Shown in pieces: positions 36,943 to 47,736 of a DNA stretch of 64,000 bases. Both the position numbers and the translations under genes were made by a program. A model generated the notes under the pieces. That model was given only the letters and a program-made list of their open reading frames with translations. It made no database searches and had not been told where the DNA came from. Numbering within the stretch: the stretch's first letter is position 1; each line of letters begins with the position of its first letter. Source of the DNA: CAWAMR01 sp963783095 (GTDB lineage: Bacteria > Planctomycetota > Planctomycetia > Gemmatales > Gemmataceae); NCBI GenBank assembly GCA_963783095.1, contig CAWAMR010000006.1:248001-312000 (forward strand). The letters run 5' to 3'.

Positions 36943-38502
36943 ATGAAAGAGTCACTCGTATTGCTTGTGGCATTGTCGATTGGTCTGGGATGCAGCAGTG
37001 CGCTGCAGAAACCAGACGAGGGCAGTAAGAAACCAACCGCACCGACGGAACAGCAGCTTCAAGCTGCAAAAAAGGCGATCGCAAAAATCGGAGGCGTGCT
37101 TTTCGACGGCGAGATAGTTCCCTACATTCGAATGTCCAGGCAAACGACGGATGAAGACCTGAAGAAGATACCTAACCTTTCGTTTTCGTTCGGCCTGGGC
37201 CTTGCCGCCACCAAGGTGACGGATGCGGGGCTGAAGGAAATCACCAACCTCAAATACCTGGCCGACCTTGACCTCAGTTTCACCGAAGTGACCGATGCCG
37301 GGCTGACGGAAATCGCCAAGCTCAAAAATTTGATCAACCTCGATCTCAGCCGGACCAAAGTAACAGATGTGGCACTGAAGGAGATCGCCAAACTCAACAA
37401 CCTGATTGAGATCGACCTCGGCCACACCAAGGTGACAGATGTGGGGCTGAAGGAAATCGTCGGCCTCAAGAACTTGACCGGTCTTAAATTCGGTGACAAT
37501 AAAGTGACGGATGCAGTACTGAAAGAAATCGCCAAATTAAACAACTTGACCAAACTCAGCGTTCACCAGACGAACGTAACGGATGCGGAACTGAAGGAAA
37601 TCGCCAAACTTAAGAACCTGAGCTATCTTGACCTCAGTTGGACCAATGTTACCGATGCGGGGTTGAAGGAACTCGCCGAACTCAAAAACCTGACCAACCT
37701 TGACCTCAACTCCACCAAGGTTACGGATGCAGGGCTGGGAGAAATCGCCAAACTCAAAAACCTAACCAACTTTGACCTCAGTTGGACCATCGTGACGGAT
37801 GCGGGTCTGAAGGAATTCGCCAATCTCAGCAACCTGACCAGGCTTGACCTCAGGTCCACCAAAATAACGGATGCGGGCTTGAAACAATTCGCCAACTTCA
37901 AGAATCTGACCAGCCTTGACCTCGTAGGCATCGAATTGACGGACGCGGGGCTGAAAGAAATCGCCGGCCTGAAGAACTTAACCAAACTTTACCTCAGTTC
38001 CGCCAAAGTGACAAATACCGGGCTGAAAGAACTTTCCAAACTGAAGAACTTGACCAACCTTCAACTCAGCTATACCAGGGTGACGGATGCGGGCCTACCA
38101 GAGATCGCCGGCCTCCAGAATCTGACCGACCTCAACCTTTATAAAACCAAGGTAACGGATGCGGGGCTGAAAGAGATCGCCGGCCTCAAGAATTTAACCG
38201 ACCTTGACCTCGGTGACATCAACTTGACCGATGCCGGGTTAAGAGAAATTGCCGGCCTGAAGAACCTTATGAGGCTCAACCTGACTGGAATCAAGATGAC
38301 GGATGCGGGGCTGAAGGAGATCGCCAAACTTGAGAACTTGAACTACTTAAATCTCAGCGGCACAAAAGTGACGGATACGGGACTGAAGGAAATCGCCAAC
38401 CTCAAAAACCTGCACGCCATTGGCCTTATCAGCACCCAGGTGACGGAAGTGGGCATAGCTGAATTGCGAAAGGCGCTCCCAAGACTCGAAATTGGCAGGT
38501 GA
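36943..38502 (+). CDS. LRR lipoprotein, paralogue 2
   Basis: A 519-residue member with the same signal (MKESLVLLVALSIGLGC), linker and IPNLSFSFGLGL entry segment, then about 17-18 LRRs (VTDAGLKEITNLKYLADLDL and variants) and the cap ITEL/VAELRKALPRLEI-type end (VGIAELRKALPRLEIGR). It is the longest intact copy, with more divergent repeats than paralogue 3, suggesting it is the older one. Located 50 bases after paralogue 1, with leader GGTTCCAAAGGCGGTAGACC before its ATG. Confidence 0.9.
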   Translation: MKESLVLLVALSIGLGCSSALQKPDEGSKKPTAPTEQQLQAAKKAIAKIGGVLFDGEIVPYIRMSRQTTDEDLKKIPNLSFSFGLGLAATKVTDAGLKEITNLKYLADLDLSFTEVTDAGLTEIAKLKNLINLDLSRTKVTDVALKEIAKLNNLIEIDLGHTKVTDVGLKEIVGLKNLTGLKFGDNKVTDAVLKEIAKLNNLTKLSVHQTNVTDAELKEIAKLKNLSYLDLSWTNVTDAGLKELAELKNLTNLDLNSTKVTDAGLGEIAKLKNLTNFDLSWTIVTDAGLKEFANLSNLTRLDLRSTKITDAGLKQFANFKNLTSLDLVGIELTDAGLKEIAGLKNLTKLYLSSAKVTNTGLKELSKLKNLTNLQLSYTRVTDAGLPEIAGLQNLTDLNLYKTKVTDAGLKEIAGLKNLTDLDLGDINLTDAGLREIAGLKNLMRLNLTGIKMTDAGLKEIAKLENLNYLNLSGTKVTDTGLKEIANLKNLHAIGLISTQVTEVGIAELRKALPRLEIGR

Positions 38503-38559
38503 TTTGGCGTATTAAACGTCGGAAGTTTTCGCCCGATTCAGTTCCAAAGGCGGTAAGCC

Positions 38560-39977
38560 ATGAAAGAGTCACTCGTCGTGCTTGTCGCAGTGTCGATTGG
38601 TCTGGGATGCACTTGTGCGGACCAGAAGCCGGATGAAAGCGGCAAGAAACCAACCGCACCGACGGAACAGCAGCTTGAAGCAGCAAAAGAGGCGTTCGCA
38701 AGAATTGGGGGAACGTGTTCCTTCTTAGAAAAGGATCCCATCTTCCATATGCCCCTCCATACTGTGGATGAAGACCTGAAGAAGATACCCAACCTATCAT
38801 TTTCGTCTGGCTTGGGCCTCGGCGGCACCAAAGTGACTGACGGGGGGCTGAAGGAGATCGCCAACTTAAAGAACCTGACTTACCTTTACCTCGACTCCAC
38901 GAAAGTGACGGATGCCGGGCTGAAGGAAATCGCCAAACTCAAGAACTTGACCTTCCTCCGCCTATCCGAAACCAAGGTGACGGATGCGGGGCTGAAGGAA
39001 ATCGCCAAACTCAAAAAGCTGACCAGCCTTCGACCTCTACTCGCACCAAGGTGACGGATGCGGGCATGAAGGAAATCGCCAACCTCAAGAACCTGACCAA
39101 GCTTTCCATCGGCCACACCAAGGTGACGGATGCTGGGCTGAAGGAAATCGCCAAACTCAAAAACCTGACCAGCCTTTACCTGTCCGCCACCCAAGTGACG
39201 GATGCAGGGATGAAGGAAATCGCCAAACTCAAAAATCTAACGAACCTCAGCCTTTTCGCAACCAAGGTGACGGATGCGGGGCTAAAGGAAATCGCCAACC
39301 TCAAGAACTTGACCGAACTCGACCTTTACGAAACGAAGGTGACGGATGCGGGGCTGAAGGAGATCGCCAACCTCAAAAATCTGACGGTCCTTTTCCTCGG
39401 CTTCACTCAAGTGACGGATGCAGGGCTGAAGGAAATCGCCAACCTCAAGAACCTGACCATTCTTGTTCTCGACGGAACCAAGGTGACGGATGCCGGGCTG
39501 AAGGAAATCGCCAACCTCAAGAATCTAACCAACCTTTACCTCGCCGCCACCCAAATGACGGATGCCGGGCTGAAGGAGATCGCCAACCTCAAGAACCTGA
39601 CCGACCTCAACCTTTCCAAAACCAAGGTGACGGATGTGGGGCTGAAGGAAATCGCAAACCTCAAGAACCTGATCGACCTCAACCTTTCCGAAACGAAGGT
39701 GACGGATACGGGGCTGAAGGACATCACCAGCCTCAAATACCTGACCTACCTTCACATCGGTTTAACCCAAGTTACGGATGTGGGGCTGAAGGAACTCGCC
39801 AACCTCAAGAAGCTGACCAAACTTGGCCTCGGCTTCACCAAGGTGACGGATGCTGGGCTGAAGGAAATCGCCGAACTCAAGAACCTGACCACCCTTGACC
39901 TTGTCGGAACCAAGGTGACGGATGCGGGAGTGGCTGAACTGCGAAAAGCATTGCCAAAAGCCGAAATTTTCAGGTGA
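38560..39977 (+). CDS. LRR lipoprotein, paralogue 3 (one net frameshift)
   Basis: Signal MKESLVVLVAVSIGLGC, then the usual linker and about 15 LRRs of which many are nearly identical (KVTDAGLKEIANLKNLT). The frame slips at 39031-39048: two extra C bases (CTTCGACC and TCGCACC) break LTSLDLYSTKVTD; removing them restores the repeat register to the cap VTDAGVAELRKALPKAEIF at 39977. Two one-base insertions inside 20 bases speak for sequencing error rather than mutation. Confidence 0.87.
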
Positions 39978-40015
39978 TTTGGCGGAATCGAACGTCGGTC
40001 CAAAGGCGGTAAACC

Positions 40016-41151
40016 ATGAAAGAGTCACTCGTCGTGCTGGTCGCATTGTCGATTGGTCTGGGATGCACTTGTGCGGACCAGAAACCCGATGAAAGCGACA
40101 AGAAACCAACTGCACCGTTTGCGGAGCAGCTTCAGGCTGCGAAAGAGGCGTTCGCAAAAATCGGCGGCTCGTTTTCCGACAAAGAGAAGGTTCCCTTCTT
40201 TCAGATGCGCATCCAAACAACGGATGAAGATCTGAAGAAGATACCTAACCTTTCGTTTTCGTTCGGCTTGGGCCTTGACAACACCAAGGTGACGGATGCG
40301 GGGCTGAAGGAAATCGCCAACCTCAAGAACCTGAGCTACCTCCGCCTTCGGGTCACCAAGGTGACGAATGCGGGGATGAAGGAAATCGCCAAACTCAAGA
40401 ACCTGACCGACCTTTTTCTCTCAGACACCAAAGTGACGGATGCGGGGATTGAAGGAAATCGCCAACCTCAACAACCTGACCAAGCTCGACCTTTCTGCAA
40501 CCGAAGTGACGGATGTGGGGCTGAAGGAAATCGCCAAACTCAACAACCTGACCGACCTCAACCTTTTTGGCAACCAAGGTGACGGATGCGGGGCTGAAGG
40601 AAATCGCCAACCTCAAGAATCTGGACCGCCTTGACCTCAACTCCACCAAGGTGACGGATGCGGGGCTGAAGGAACTCGCCAACCTCAAAAACTTGACCAA
40701 CCTCGTTGTCGCCTACACCCAGGTAACGGATGCGGGGCTAAAGGAACTCGCCAACATTCCGAATTTAGCAAGCCTTGACCTCAGCGGCACCAATGTAACA
40801 AATGCGGGGCTGAAGGAACTCGCTTACTTAAAGAACCTGACCGATCTTGGTCTCAACGGCACGACGATAACGGATGGGGGGCTGAAGGAAATCGCCAAAC
40901 TCAAAAACTTGACCGACCTTTTTCTCTCCGTCACCAAGGTAACGGATGCGGGAATGAAAGAAATCGCCAAACTCAAAAACCTTAACCGCCTCTTCCTCGC
41001 CAGAACCGAGGTGACGGATGTGGGGTTGAAGGAAATCGCCGACCTCAAAAACCTGACCCAGTTGGGCCTTAGCTACACCAAGGTAACGGATGCGGGAGTA
41101 GCTGAACTGCGAAAAGCATTGCCAAATGCCAACATCATTAACATTAAGTGA
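40016..41151 (+). CDS. LRR lipoprotein, paralogue 4 (two frameshifts)
   Basis: Signal MKESLVVLVALSIGLGC with CADQKPDES after the lipid cysteine, then about 12 LRRs. One extra T at about 40449 (GGGATTGAAGG for GGGATGAAGG) and one extra G near 40571 (TTTGGCAACC for TTTGCAACC) shift the frame; corrected, the protein runs to VAELRKALPNANIIN. The gene lies 38 bases after paralogue 3 with the same leader. Confidence 0.86.
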
Positions 41152-41201
41152 TTGTTGCTTGTTCTGGGCTTTTCATCATTCGGTTCCAAAGGCGATAGAT
41201 C

Positions 41202-42114
41202 ATGAAAGAGTCACTCGTCGTGCTTGTCGCGTTGTCGATTGGTTTGGGTTGCAGCAGTGTCGCTGCAGAAACCAGACGAAAGCGGCAAAAAAACAATTGA
41301 GCCGACTGCGGAGCAGCTTCAGGCTGCGAAAGAGGCGTTCGCAAAAATTGGTGGAGAGTTTTCTGACAGAGAGAACGTACCCTTCTTTCAAATGCCTGAG
41401 CGGACGACGAATGAAGACCTGAAGAAGTTACCCGATCTTCCATTTTCATTCGGCCTTGGCCTCAGCTTCAGCAAGGTAACGGATGCGGGGCTGAAGGAAC
41501 TCGCCAAACTCAAGAACCTTTCAAACCTTCAACTCTGCTTAACGAAAGTTACGGATGAAGGGGCAAAGGAACTCGCCAAACTAAAGGAATTGACCAACCT
41601 CAACCTCAATGTCACCGAAGTGACAGATACCGGGCTGAAAGAAATTGCCAAACTCAATAACTTGTCCGAACTCCGCCTCGAAATAACTAAGGTGACCGAA
41701 GTGGGGCTGAAGGAAATCGCCAAATTGAAGAAACTGACGCTGCTATCGCTCGGCATCACCAACGTAACGGATGCGGCAATGACGGAAATCGCCAAGCTCA
41801 AGGAATTGACCAACCTCAATCTCATCGGAACTAACGTGACGGATGTTGGGCTGAAGGAACTCGCCAACCTCAAAAACCTGACCGAGCTCCGCCTTTCCGG
41901 GACCGAAGTGACGGATGTAGGGCTGAAGGAGATCGCCAAACATAAGAACTTGACCCACCTTGATCTTTCGCGCACCAAGGTAACGGATGCGGGGCTAAAG
42001 GAAATCTCTAACCTCAAGGATCTACAATGGCTTGATCTTGAGCGCACCAAGGTGACGGCGGCGGGAATAGCTGTACTGCGAAAAGCATTGCCAAAAGCCG
42101 AGATATTTGAGTGA
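41202..42114 (+). CDS. LRR lipoprotein, paralogue 5 (one frameshift)
   Basis: ATG 41202 opens MKESLVVLVALSIGLGCSS; an extra T near 41261 (AGCAGTGTCGCTGCAG against AGCAGTGCGCTGCAG in paralogues 2 and 6) shifts the frame in the signal region. The mature part has about nine LRRs with more variation than in paralogues 3 and 4 (VTEVGLKEIAKLKKLTLLSL) and the cap VTAAGIAVLRKALPKAEIFE. Without the extra base it is a normal copy of about 303 residues. Confidence 0.85.
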
Positions 42115-42503
42115 TTCTTGTTTGTTCTGAACTTTTCATCAATCGGTTCCAAAGGCGGTAGACATGAAAGAGTCACTCGTCGTGCTTGTCGCATTGTCGA
42201 TTGGTCTGGGATGTAGCAGTGCGCTGCAGAAACCAGACGAAGGCGGCAAAAAATCAACTGCGCCGACTGCCGAGCAGCTTCAGGCTGCGAAAGAGGCGTT
42301 CGCAAAAATTGGGGGAAAGTATTTCGACATCGAGAAGTTTCCCTACTTCGATATGCCCGGCGACACCGAGGATGATGACCTGAAGAAGATACCCAACCTT
42401 CCATTCTCTTTTGGCTTGGATCTCAGCGAAACCAAAGTGACGGATGCGGGGATGAAGCAAATCGCTAAACTCAAAAACCTGACGACCCTTGACCTCGACT
42501 TCA

Positions 42504-42512
42504 ACAAGGTGA
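42504..42512. repeat. Target-site duplication, left copy (ACAAGGTGA)
   Basis: Nine bases identical to 44062-44070 on the other side of the insertion sequence. They are part of the LRR codons AAC-AAG-GTG-ACN, which also occur many times elsewhere in the array, so the target is a common repeat of the LRR DNA. Confidence 0.9.
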
Positions 42513-44061
42513 GGGTGTGGCAAAATTTCCTGGCGCATTTTGAGTAGTTTGGTCAAGATAGGTAAAAGGTGTGTTGAGCGGAAGGAATTGAGCACCATGA
42601 CCAGGATCCTATCATGCAGCCAGAACCGAAGTTTTCCCGCGAAGCGTACATTGAATCAATGCGACAACGGGTCGAAGAAATCCTTGGAAAGGTGGCGGAT
42701 GCAGTCAACGACGCGACGCGAGGCCACATCATTTCGGGAAGTGAGGAGCAAGTTCGCGACCTGTTCGCAAAGCTGAGATGTGAGGCATTCGAGCGAGCAG
42801 CCCAGATGCGGATCGATGCGGCGGAAGCCGCTTTTCCCCCCTCCGCAGGATGCGAAGACCGGAAAGAGCAAGCGAAATAAAGGACGGCAGGAGTACAGCA
42901 TTCTGACGATCAACGGCCGCATCCGACTGTGGCGGCGGCGCTGGCATTCGCCGGACGAAGGCACAACGACACCGCTGGACGCTTGGGTCGATGCGGTCGA
43001 AGCGACCATCAGCCTGGGCGTGCGCGAGATGGCCTGTCGGCTCAACCGTGATGGCAGGAGCTTCGACAAGTCAGCCGACAACTTGGGTCGTACGGCTCAA
43101 GTGCAGATCAGCGGCGAATCATTCCGGTGCCTAGTGGAGACGGAGGGGCGCAGATCGCGCGAGCGCAGAAGGAGGGAAAGTTACCCGTCAATTGGTCGGC
43201 CAGCGATTGCAAAACGGAAGCGGCCGGTACGCGGGTTTACTTCGGCAGCGATGGGGTGATGGTGCCCCAGGTGACGGACGTCGAGAAAAAGAAACGGCGT
43301 GAGAAGACCAAGGCAAAGCGTCGGCGTCGCGGCAAGAAGGCAAAGCCTCTGCCGCCTCGAAAAGTCGGCACGGACCAGAAATACAAGGAATTCAAGATCG
43401 TAGCCTTCTACGACGAAACGCAAGACCATCGCTTGGTGTCGGGGACCAAAGGCGACCACCAAGTAGCGGGACGCCTGATGCGTCGAGAAGCAGACCGCAT
43501 TCATTTGGATGAAGCGGACGAGAAGATCGGCAATGTCGACGGCGCGCCGTGGATCCGCAATCAAGTCGAGCGACAGAATCTGAATCTGGATGCGCTGGGT
43601 CTGGATTTCTATCACCTGAGCGAGCGCGTTCACAAAACGCGGCGGGAAATCTACGGTGATGGGGACGAAACGGGAAAGAAATGGGCGGTGGACCTGCTCC
43701 ATTTGTTCAAGCACGAAGGCTACAAGCCTGCTTGGGAGTCGCTCCTACAATGGCGCGTCGGCCTCAAACGAGGCCAGCGTGCGCACGCCGACGAGTTGCT
43801 CTTTTACGTGAGCGAGCGGTCGGACATGATCCGCTATCCCGAATTCATCGCCAAGGGGTGGCAGATTGGCAGCGGCCCAACGGAAGCGACCTGCAGAACA
43901 CTTACGGAACGTGTGAAAGGCCCAGGAATGCGCTGGGATCCGCCGAACGCCGAGGCCATCATGGGGATCGAATCGCTTTCACAGAGTGACCAATGGAAGG
44001 TCTACTGGGAAAGTCATTTGCCCTCAAAGGGTTAGGTATGCCAGGAAATTTTGCCACACCC
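42513..44061 (+). mobile_element. ISKra4-like insertion sequence
   Basis: 1,549 bases bounded by perfect 22-bp terminal inverted repeats (42513-42534 and 44040-44061; outer 20 bases GGGTGTGGCAAAATTTCCTG). It is flanked by the direct repeat ACAAGGTGA at 42504-42512 and 44062-44070, a 9-bp target duplication. The single transposase at 42614-44035 has ISKra4-family features. Both the target repeat and the clean ends mark a recent transposition into the LRR array. Confidence 0.93.
42614..44035 (+). CDS. ISKra4-like transposase (two compensating frameshifts)
   Basis: Starts MQPEPKFSREAYIESMRQRV. The middle part (LRLWRRRWHSPDEGTTTPLD-type sequence, read as IRLWRRRWHSPDEG, then GVREMACRLNRDGRSF) lies in another frame, entered near 42860 and left near 43140 beside GGGG. 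The catalytic part has FGSDGVMVPQVTD (first acidic motif DGV), FKIVAFYDETQ, and the C-terminal GWQIGSGPTEATCRTLTERVKGPGMRW and NAEAIMGIESL, the ISKra4 signature; the glutamate of PTEA fits the DDE triad. About 470 residues when repaired. The shifts are probably sequencing errors, but an inactive copy cannot be excluded. Confidence 0.85.
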
Positions 44062-44070
44062 ACAAGGTGA
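44062..44070. repeat. Target-site duplication, right copy (ACAAGGTGA)
   Basis: Right copy of the 9-bp duplication created by the ISKra4-like element; joining left flank to the base after this copy restores the LRR reading frame. Confidence 0.9.
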
Positions 44071-44649
44071 CAGATGCAGGGATGAAGGAAATCGCCAAAC
44101 TCAAAGGCTTGACCAACCTGACCCTTCTGGGCAACCCTGTCACGGATGCAGGGCTGAGGGAAATCGTCGACCTCAAAGACCTGACGACCCTTGTCCTCGA
44201 CAGCACCGAAGTGACGGACGCCGGAATGAAGGAAATCGCCAAACTCAAAGGCTTGACTTGCCTTTACCTCAGAAGCACCAAAGTGACGGATGCAGGGATG
44301 AAAGAGATAGCCGACCTCAAAAGCCTGACCCAACTTAACCTGAGCTACACCAAAGTGACGGATGCAGGACTGAAGGAAATCGCTAAATTCGAAAAGCTGA
44401 CCGAGCTTGATCTTATCGAAACCGAGACAACGGATGCCGTGATGAAAGAAATCGCCAAGCTCAAGGATTTAACAGATCTTGGCCTCGGTGGAACCAAGGT
44501 GACAGATGCAGGGCTAAAGGAAATCGCTAAACTCAAAAACCTGATGGAACTCAACCTGGTCGGAAACGAGGTTACAGATGACGGAGTAGCTGAACTGCAA
44601 AAAGCTCTGCCAAAGGTCAAGATTCATAGGTGATTCGACTTCGACGGCT

Positions 44650-45926
44650 TCAGCTTCTCATATAGCCCGACTCTTTCGGAGCACTGTACTTGATCGCCAG
44701 ATGCGGCGTCTCGATCCGCTTTTGATCCGATCCAAGTGACTCCACCGCCGCTGCTACCAGTCCGGTCGTTAGCAGGGTGCGCTCGATCGGGTAAGGCGGC
44801 TTTGCCGGTCATGAACATTTCTTCGGCCTTCGACATCAGTGCTGCCGAATAGACCACATTCGGATTGGGCGGCAGGTAAAACAGCGTCGAAAGCGGCTCC
44901 TCCTGCCCTTTGAGCCGCGCGGCGAAGGTGAAATCGTCCACCAGTCCATTCATGAGCAGCATCGTGGCGTTGAAGACCGTCGCGTATTCGATGCGATAGG
45001 CGACCGGGTCCTCGACAAATTCGCGTATCTGCTTCTGGCGTCGGGAAGCGATCGCTAGAACGTCTCGGGCTGCGCCAGCGTTTGCGTGCGGCACAGGCAC
45101 GCCTCGAACAGACTGGGATCCCAGCCTCCCTCTTCCATGAGCCTGCTTCGAGGGCCTTCCAGACCGACTCGCCGCGCAGCGCCTGGATCGCTTTCACACC
45201 CGTTTCGCCGCCTTCGTCGCCGCTCCGCCATGCACTGAATGGTTTCCAGAGCATGGAAGTCATAACTGTCGACACTTCCCATCGCCAGAGCACATCACCT
45301 CTTCGAGCTCGGCCCCATAGGGCAAGTCGATGCTCGGCATTCGCCAGGTGAGCGGCAGCGACGAGCCCGCCAGCAACGGGAAATTCATCTTTTCCGACGG
45401 TCTCCACCATCTCCTTGGCCCATTCCCATTTCCAGGATAGATGCTTGTCGTTGAAGATCGGGTGCTGTCCGGCCGTCCTTCTGGAAAACCTCGACAATCT
45501 GCTTGAAGAACTCGTAGCGCGGATATTGCGTTTGGCCAAGTTTGTTGACCGGGTACTCGCCATGTTCGCCGATCACCAGCACGGCATCGACGGCCAGTTT
45601 ATCGCCGCCGCAACGAAGCGCTTCGGCGATCGGTGGGATAGATGTTGAAGCCGAACTCTTTTCGCGCAGCTGCGGCTCAGATCGCCCTTGGGCGTCTGAT
45701 CGACATAAGCCGAAACGACGTCGATTGCCGGGTGGTGCCACTTGCCGTTGATCGGATAGCCGACCAGGAACCGCTCGCCCATGTGCCAGGCGTGCGAACG
45801 GTACTTCCATACCGTCGTCACGATCGCCATTTTTTTTGGCCCCTGCTTCGCAGGCTCCGCACCGCCCAGCGACGAAGCCGCAAGCGATGTGCCGACAGTG
45901 CCCAGAAAATTTCGCCTGGAAAGCAT
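44650..45926 (-). pseudogene. Tat-exported protein of unknown function, many frameshifts
   Basis: The start at 45926 gives MLSRRNFLGTVGTSLAASS, a twin-arginine signal. Fragments in several frames line up as one protein: KMAIVTTVWKYRSHAWHMGERFLVGYP, YPTIAEALRCGGDKLAVDAVLVIGEHGEYP (residues about 95-125), KWEWAKEMVETVG, YLPPNPNVVYSAALMSKAEEMF, and a final ERTLLTTGLVAAAVESLGSD to GYMRS ending at 44650. At least five single-base slips are needed (near 45650, 45460, 45290, 45065, 44785). It resembles a planctomycete Tat-signal family without known activity. Error or real decay cannot be separated here. Confidence 0.7.
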
Positions 45927-46148
45927 GATGTCTCCGATCGATGTCGAGATGTATTGGGGCAACGGGTTCATTATCGGGTTGCCAGGCGGGAATGGGCAAG
46001 CAGAAACCAGGTTCGTGCTGTCCGATTGATTCATCGGACTTTATTCTTTGAGCGCTTGCCGGTGGGCGGTAGAATCAACTTCTACGGGTGCGTGTTTGCA
46101 CCGGCAACGGCTATTAGCCACAAGTTGGAAAGGCGAGCGAGTTCTGAT

Positions 46149-46279
46149 CCCCTCTCCCCTGTACTCAGGGGAGAGGGTTAGGGTGAGGGGAAGAGCCTGC
46201 CACCATGAAACGCGCGTTTTGGAAGGCTGAAGGTTTAACCCCTCACCCTAACCCTCTCCCCTGAGTACAGGGGAGAGGG
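46149..46279. repeat. Inverted repeat of two hairpin-forming copies
   Basis: Arms 46149-46190 and 46239-46279 are exact reverse complements over 41 bases. Each arm itself contains a hairpin CCCTCTCCCCTGTACTCAGG with GGAGAGGG, and ends in the TTAGGGTGAGGGG motif common in intergenic repeats. It occupies the gap between the divergent Tat-protein gene and the first beta-lactamase-family gene. Confidence 0.85.
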
Positions 46280-46336
46280 AATTAGTGCTTGCCGGATTCC
46301 GAAGTAGTACCCCGAATCGAAATGTGGAGTTGCGCG

Positions 46337-47604
46337 ATGGGTTGGCGGATGAGTGTCTTGGTTTTGGCCCTGTCTGTCTCCGGGGTTGGAGCGGCTCCGA
46401 AAGACAAATTGGAGGCTATCCCGGTCACGGGCAGGCCAAACCGCGATCTGGCCGAACTCGACCGGATGATGACGCAGGTAATGAGAGAAAATCATTTGCC
46501 CGGGGCTTGGTGGCGGTGGCGCATCAGGGGCGGATCGTTTATGCACGCGGCTTCGGCTGGGCCGATCGAGAGAAGCAGGAAAAGGTCGAGCCGGAGTCGA
46601 TGTTCCGGATCGCCAGCGTCTCGAAACCTATTACTTCCGTCGCCGTTCTGCAACTGGTCGAGCGCGGCAAACTCAAGCTCAGCGATCGTGTTTTCAACGT
46701 CCTGAAACTAGAGGAACCCACGGGAGCGAATGTCAAATTTGATGCCCGCTGGAAACAAGTCACGATTCTCGATCTGCTCCAACACACCGGCGGCTGGGAT
46801 CGCGACAAATCGTTCGATCCGATGTTCATATCTCCGCAGATCGTGGAGAAGTTCGGCATCAAGTCGCCAGCGATGCCGGACAGCATTATCCGCTACATGC
46901 TCCGCGAGCCGCTTCAGTTCGATCCGGGAAAAGGCGAATGCTATTCCAATTTCGGTTACTGCCTGCTGGGCCGGGTGATCGAGAAAGTCAGCGGACAGCC
47001 CTATGGAGAATATGTCGAAAAGCAGATCCTGGCCCCACTGGGGATCAAGTACATGAAGCTCGGCAAGACGCTTCTGAGCGACCGCGCCCGCGGCGAAGTG
47101 AAGTATTATGTGGGCACCAAAGATGCACAGGGCAGTTCGCTCATGGGGCCGAATCTGGGCAAAACGGTGCCCTGGCAATACGGCTGCTGGTGCATTGAGG
47201 CCATGGATTCGCACGGCGGCTGGATCGCATCGGCCCCAGCGCTGGTAAGGTTTGCATCGGCATTTGAAGATCCCGCCCGATGCAAGCTCTTGAACGCGAA
47301 GAGCATTCAGTTCATGTTCGCCCGACCCAAGGGGATCGCCGGACACGAAGCGGATGGCAAGCCGAAAGATTCCTACTATGCTTGCGGCTGGTCGATCGCG
47401 AAGGATGGCGGGCCGGGCCAATTCAATTACTGGCACGGCGGTCTTCTGGACGGGACCTCGACCGGCCTGGTGCATCGTTGCGACAACATAACGTGGGCGG
47501 TGTTATTCAACAGCACCGGGTTCAGCAAAGAACCACCTTACGGCCTGGTGGACGGCTTGATGCACAAGGTCATCAACGAAGTGAAACGCTGGCCGGGACA
47601 GTGA
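46337..47604 (+). CDS. Beta-lactamase-family serine hydrolase, copy 1 (one frameshift)
   Basis: ATG 46337 follows GGAG with eight bases between. Signal peptide MGWRMSVLVLALSVSGVGA. One missing base near 46503 splits LPGA from VAVAHQGRIVYARGFG. Class C/esterase-type active site: SVSK (S-x-x-K, near residue 95), YSNFGY (Y-x-N, near residue 215) and a later HGG-type segment in YWHGGLLDG near residue 385. Such periplasmic enzymes include esterases, DD-peptidases and lactamases; the substrate is unknown. It has a tandem paralogue just downstream. Confidence 0.85.
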
Positions 47605-47617
47605 GCCACAATGCAAT

Positions 47618-47670
47618 CGGTCGGGATTGAGACATGCTTTGTTAACAGCCCGATGTCTCATTCCTGACCG
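47618..47670. terminator. Hairpin between the two hydrolase genes
   Basis: Arms 47618-47635 (CGGTCGGGATTGAGACAT) and 47653-47670 pair over 18 bases with two mismatches around a 17-base loop. It lies 14 bases after the stop of copy 1. There is no following T-run, so it may be a weak terminator or a stabilising 3' hairpin. Confidence 0.5.
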
Positions 47671-47736
47671 CGCGGAGTATAGCTCCGACCGGGAGGATTT
47701 GGCAAGCGGTGAAGTGGTAAGTTCCGGAGTTCAGTG

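Larger units (their letters stand above)
36532..44610 (+). repeat. Tandem 72-bp LRR-coding repeats in six genes
   Basis: Each repeat is 72 bases (24 codons) built on the near-constant block GTGACGGATGCGGGGCTGAA followed by GGAAATCGCC, CTCAAGAACCTGACC and a variable hydrophobic strand. Copies within paralogue 3 are closer to each other than to copies in paralogues 2 or 5, a sign of gene conversion or unequal crossing-over. Such DNA also invites misassembly of copy number. Confidence 0.85.
42164..44633 (+). pseudogene. LRR lipoprotein, paralogue 6, split by an insertion sequence
   Basis: The 5' part (42164-42512) encodes MKESLVVLVALSIGLGC, the linker and the first repeats up to TLDLDFNKV. The 3' part (44062-44633) resumes with VTDAGMKEIAKLKGLTNLTL and ends VAELQKALPKVKIHR. 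Removing 42513-44061 and one copy of the 9-bp duplication restores the frame exactly (FNK-VTDAG), giving a protein of about 306 residues. So the gene was intact before the insertion, and the insertion is recent. The 3' piece has no own signal and is unlikely to be expressed. Confidence 0.9.

Noticed and set aside
36532..44610. Regular repeats as a possible CRISPR array
   Set aside because: The period is 72 bases in frame with LRR codons, repeats are not separated by unique spacers of fixed size, and they encode protein.
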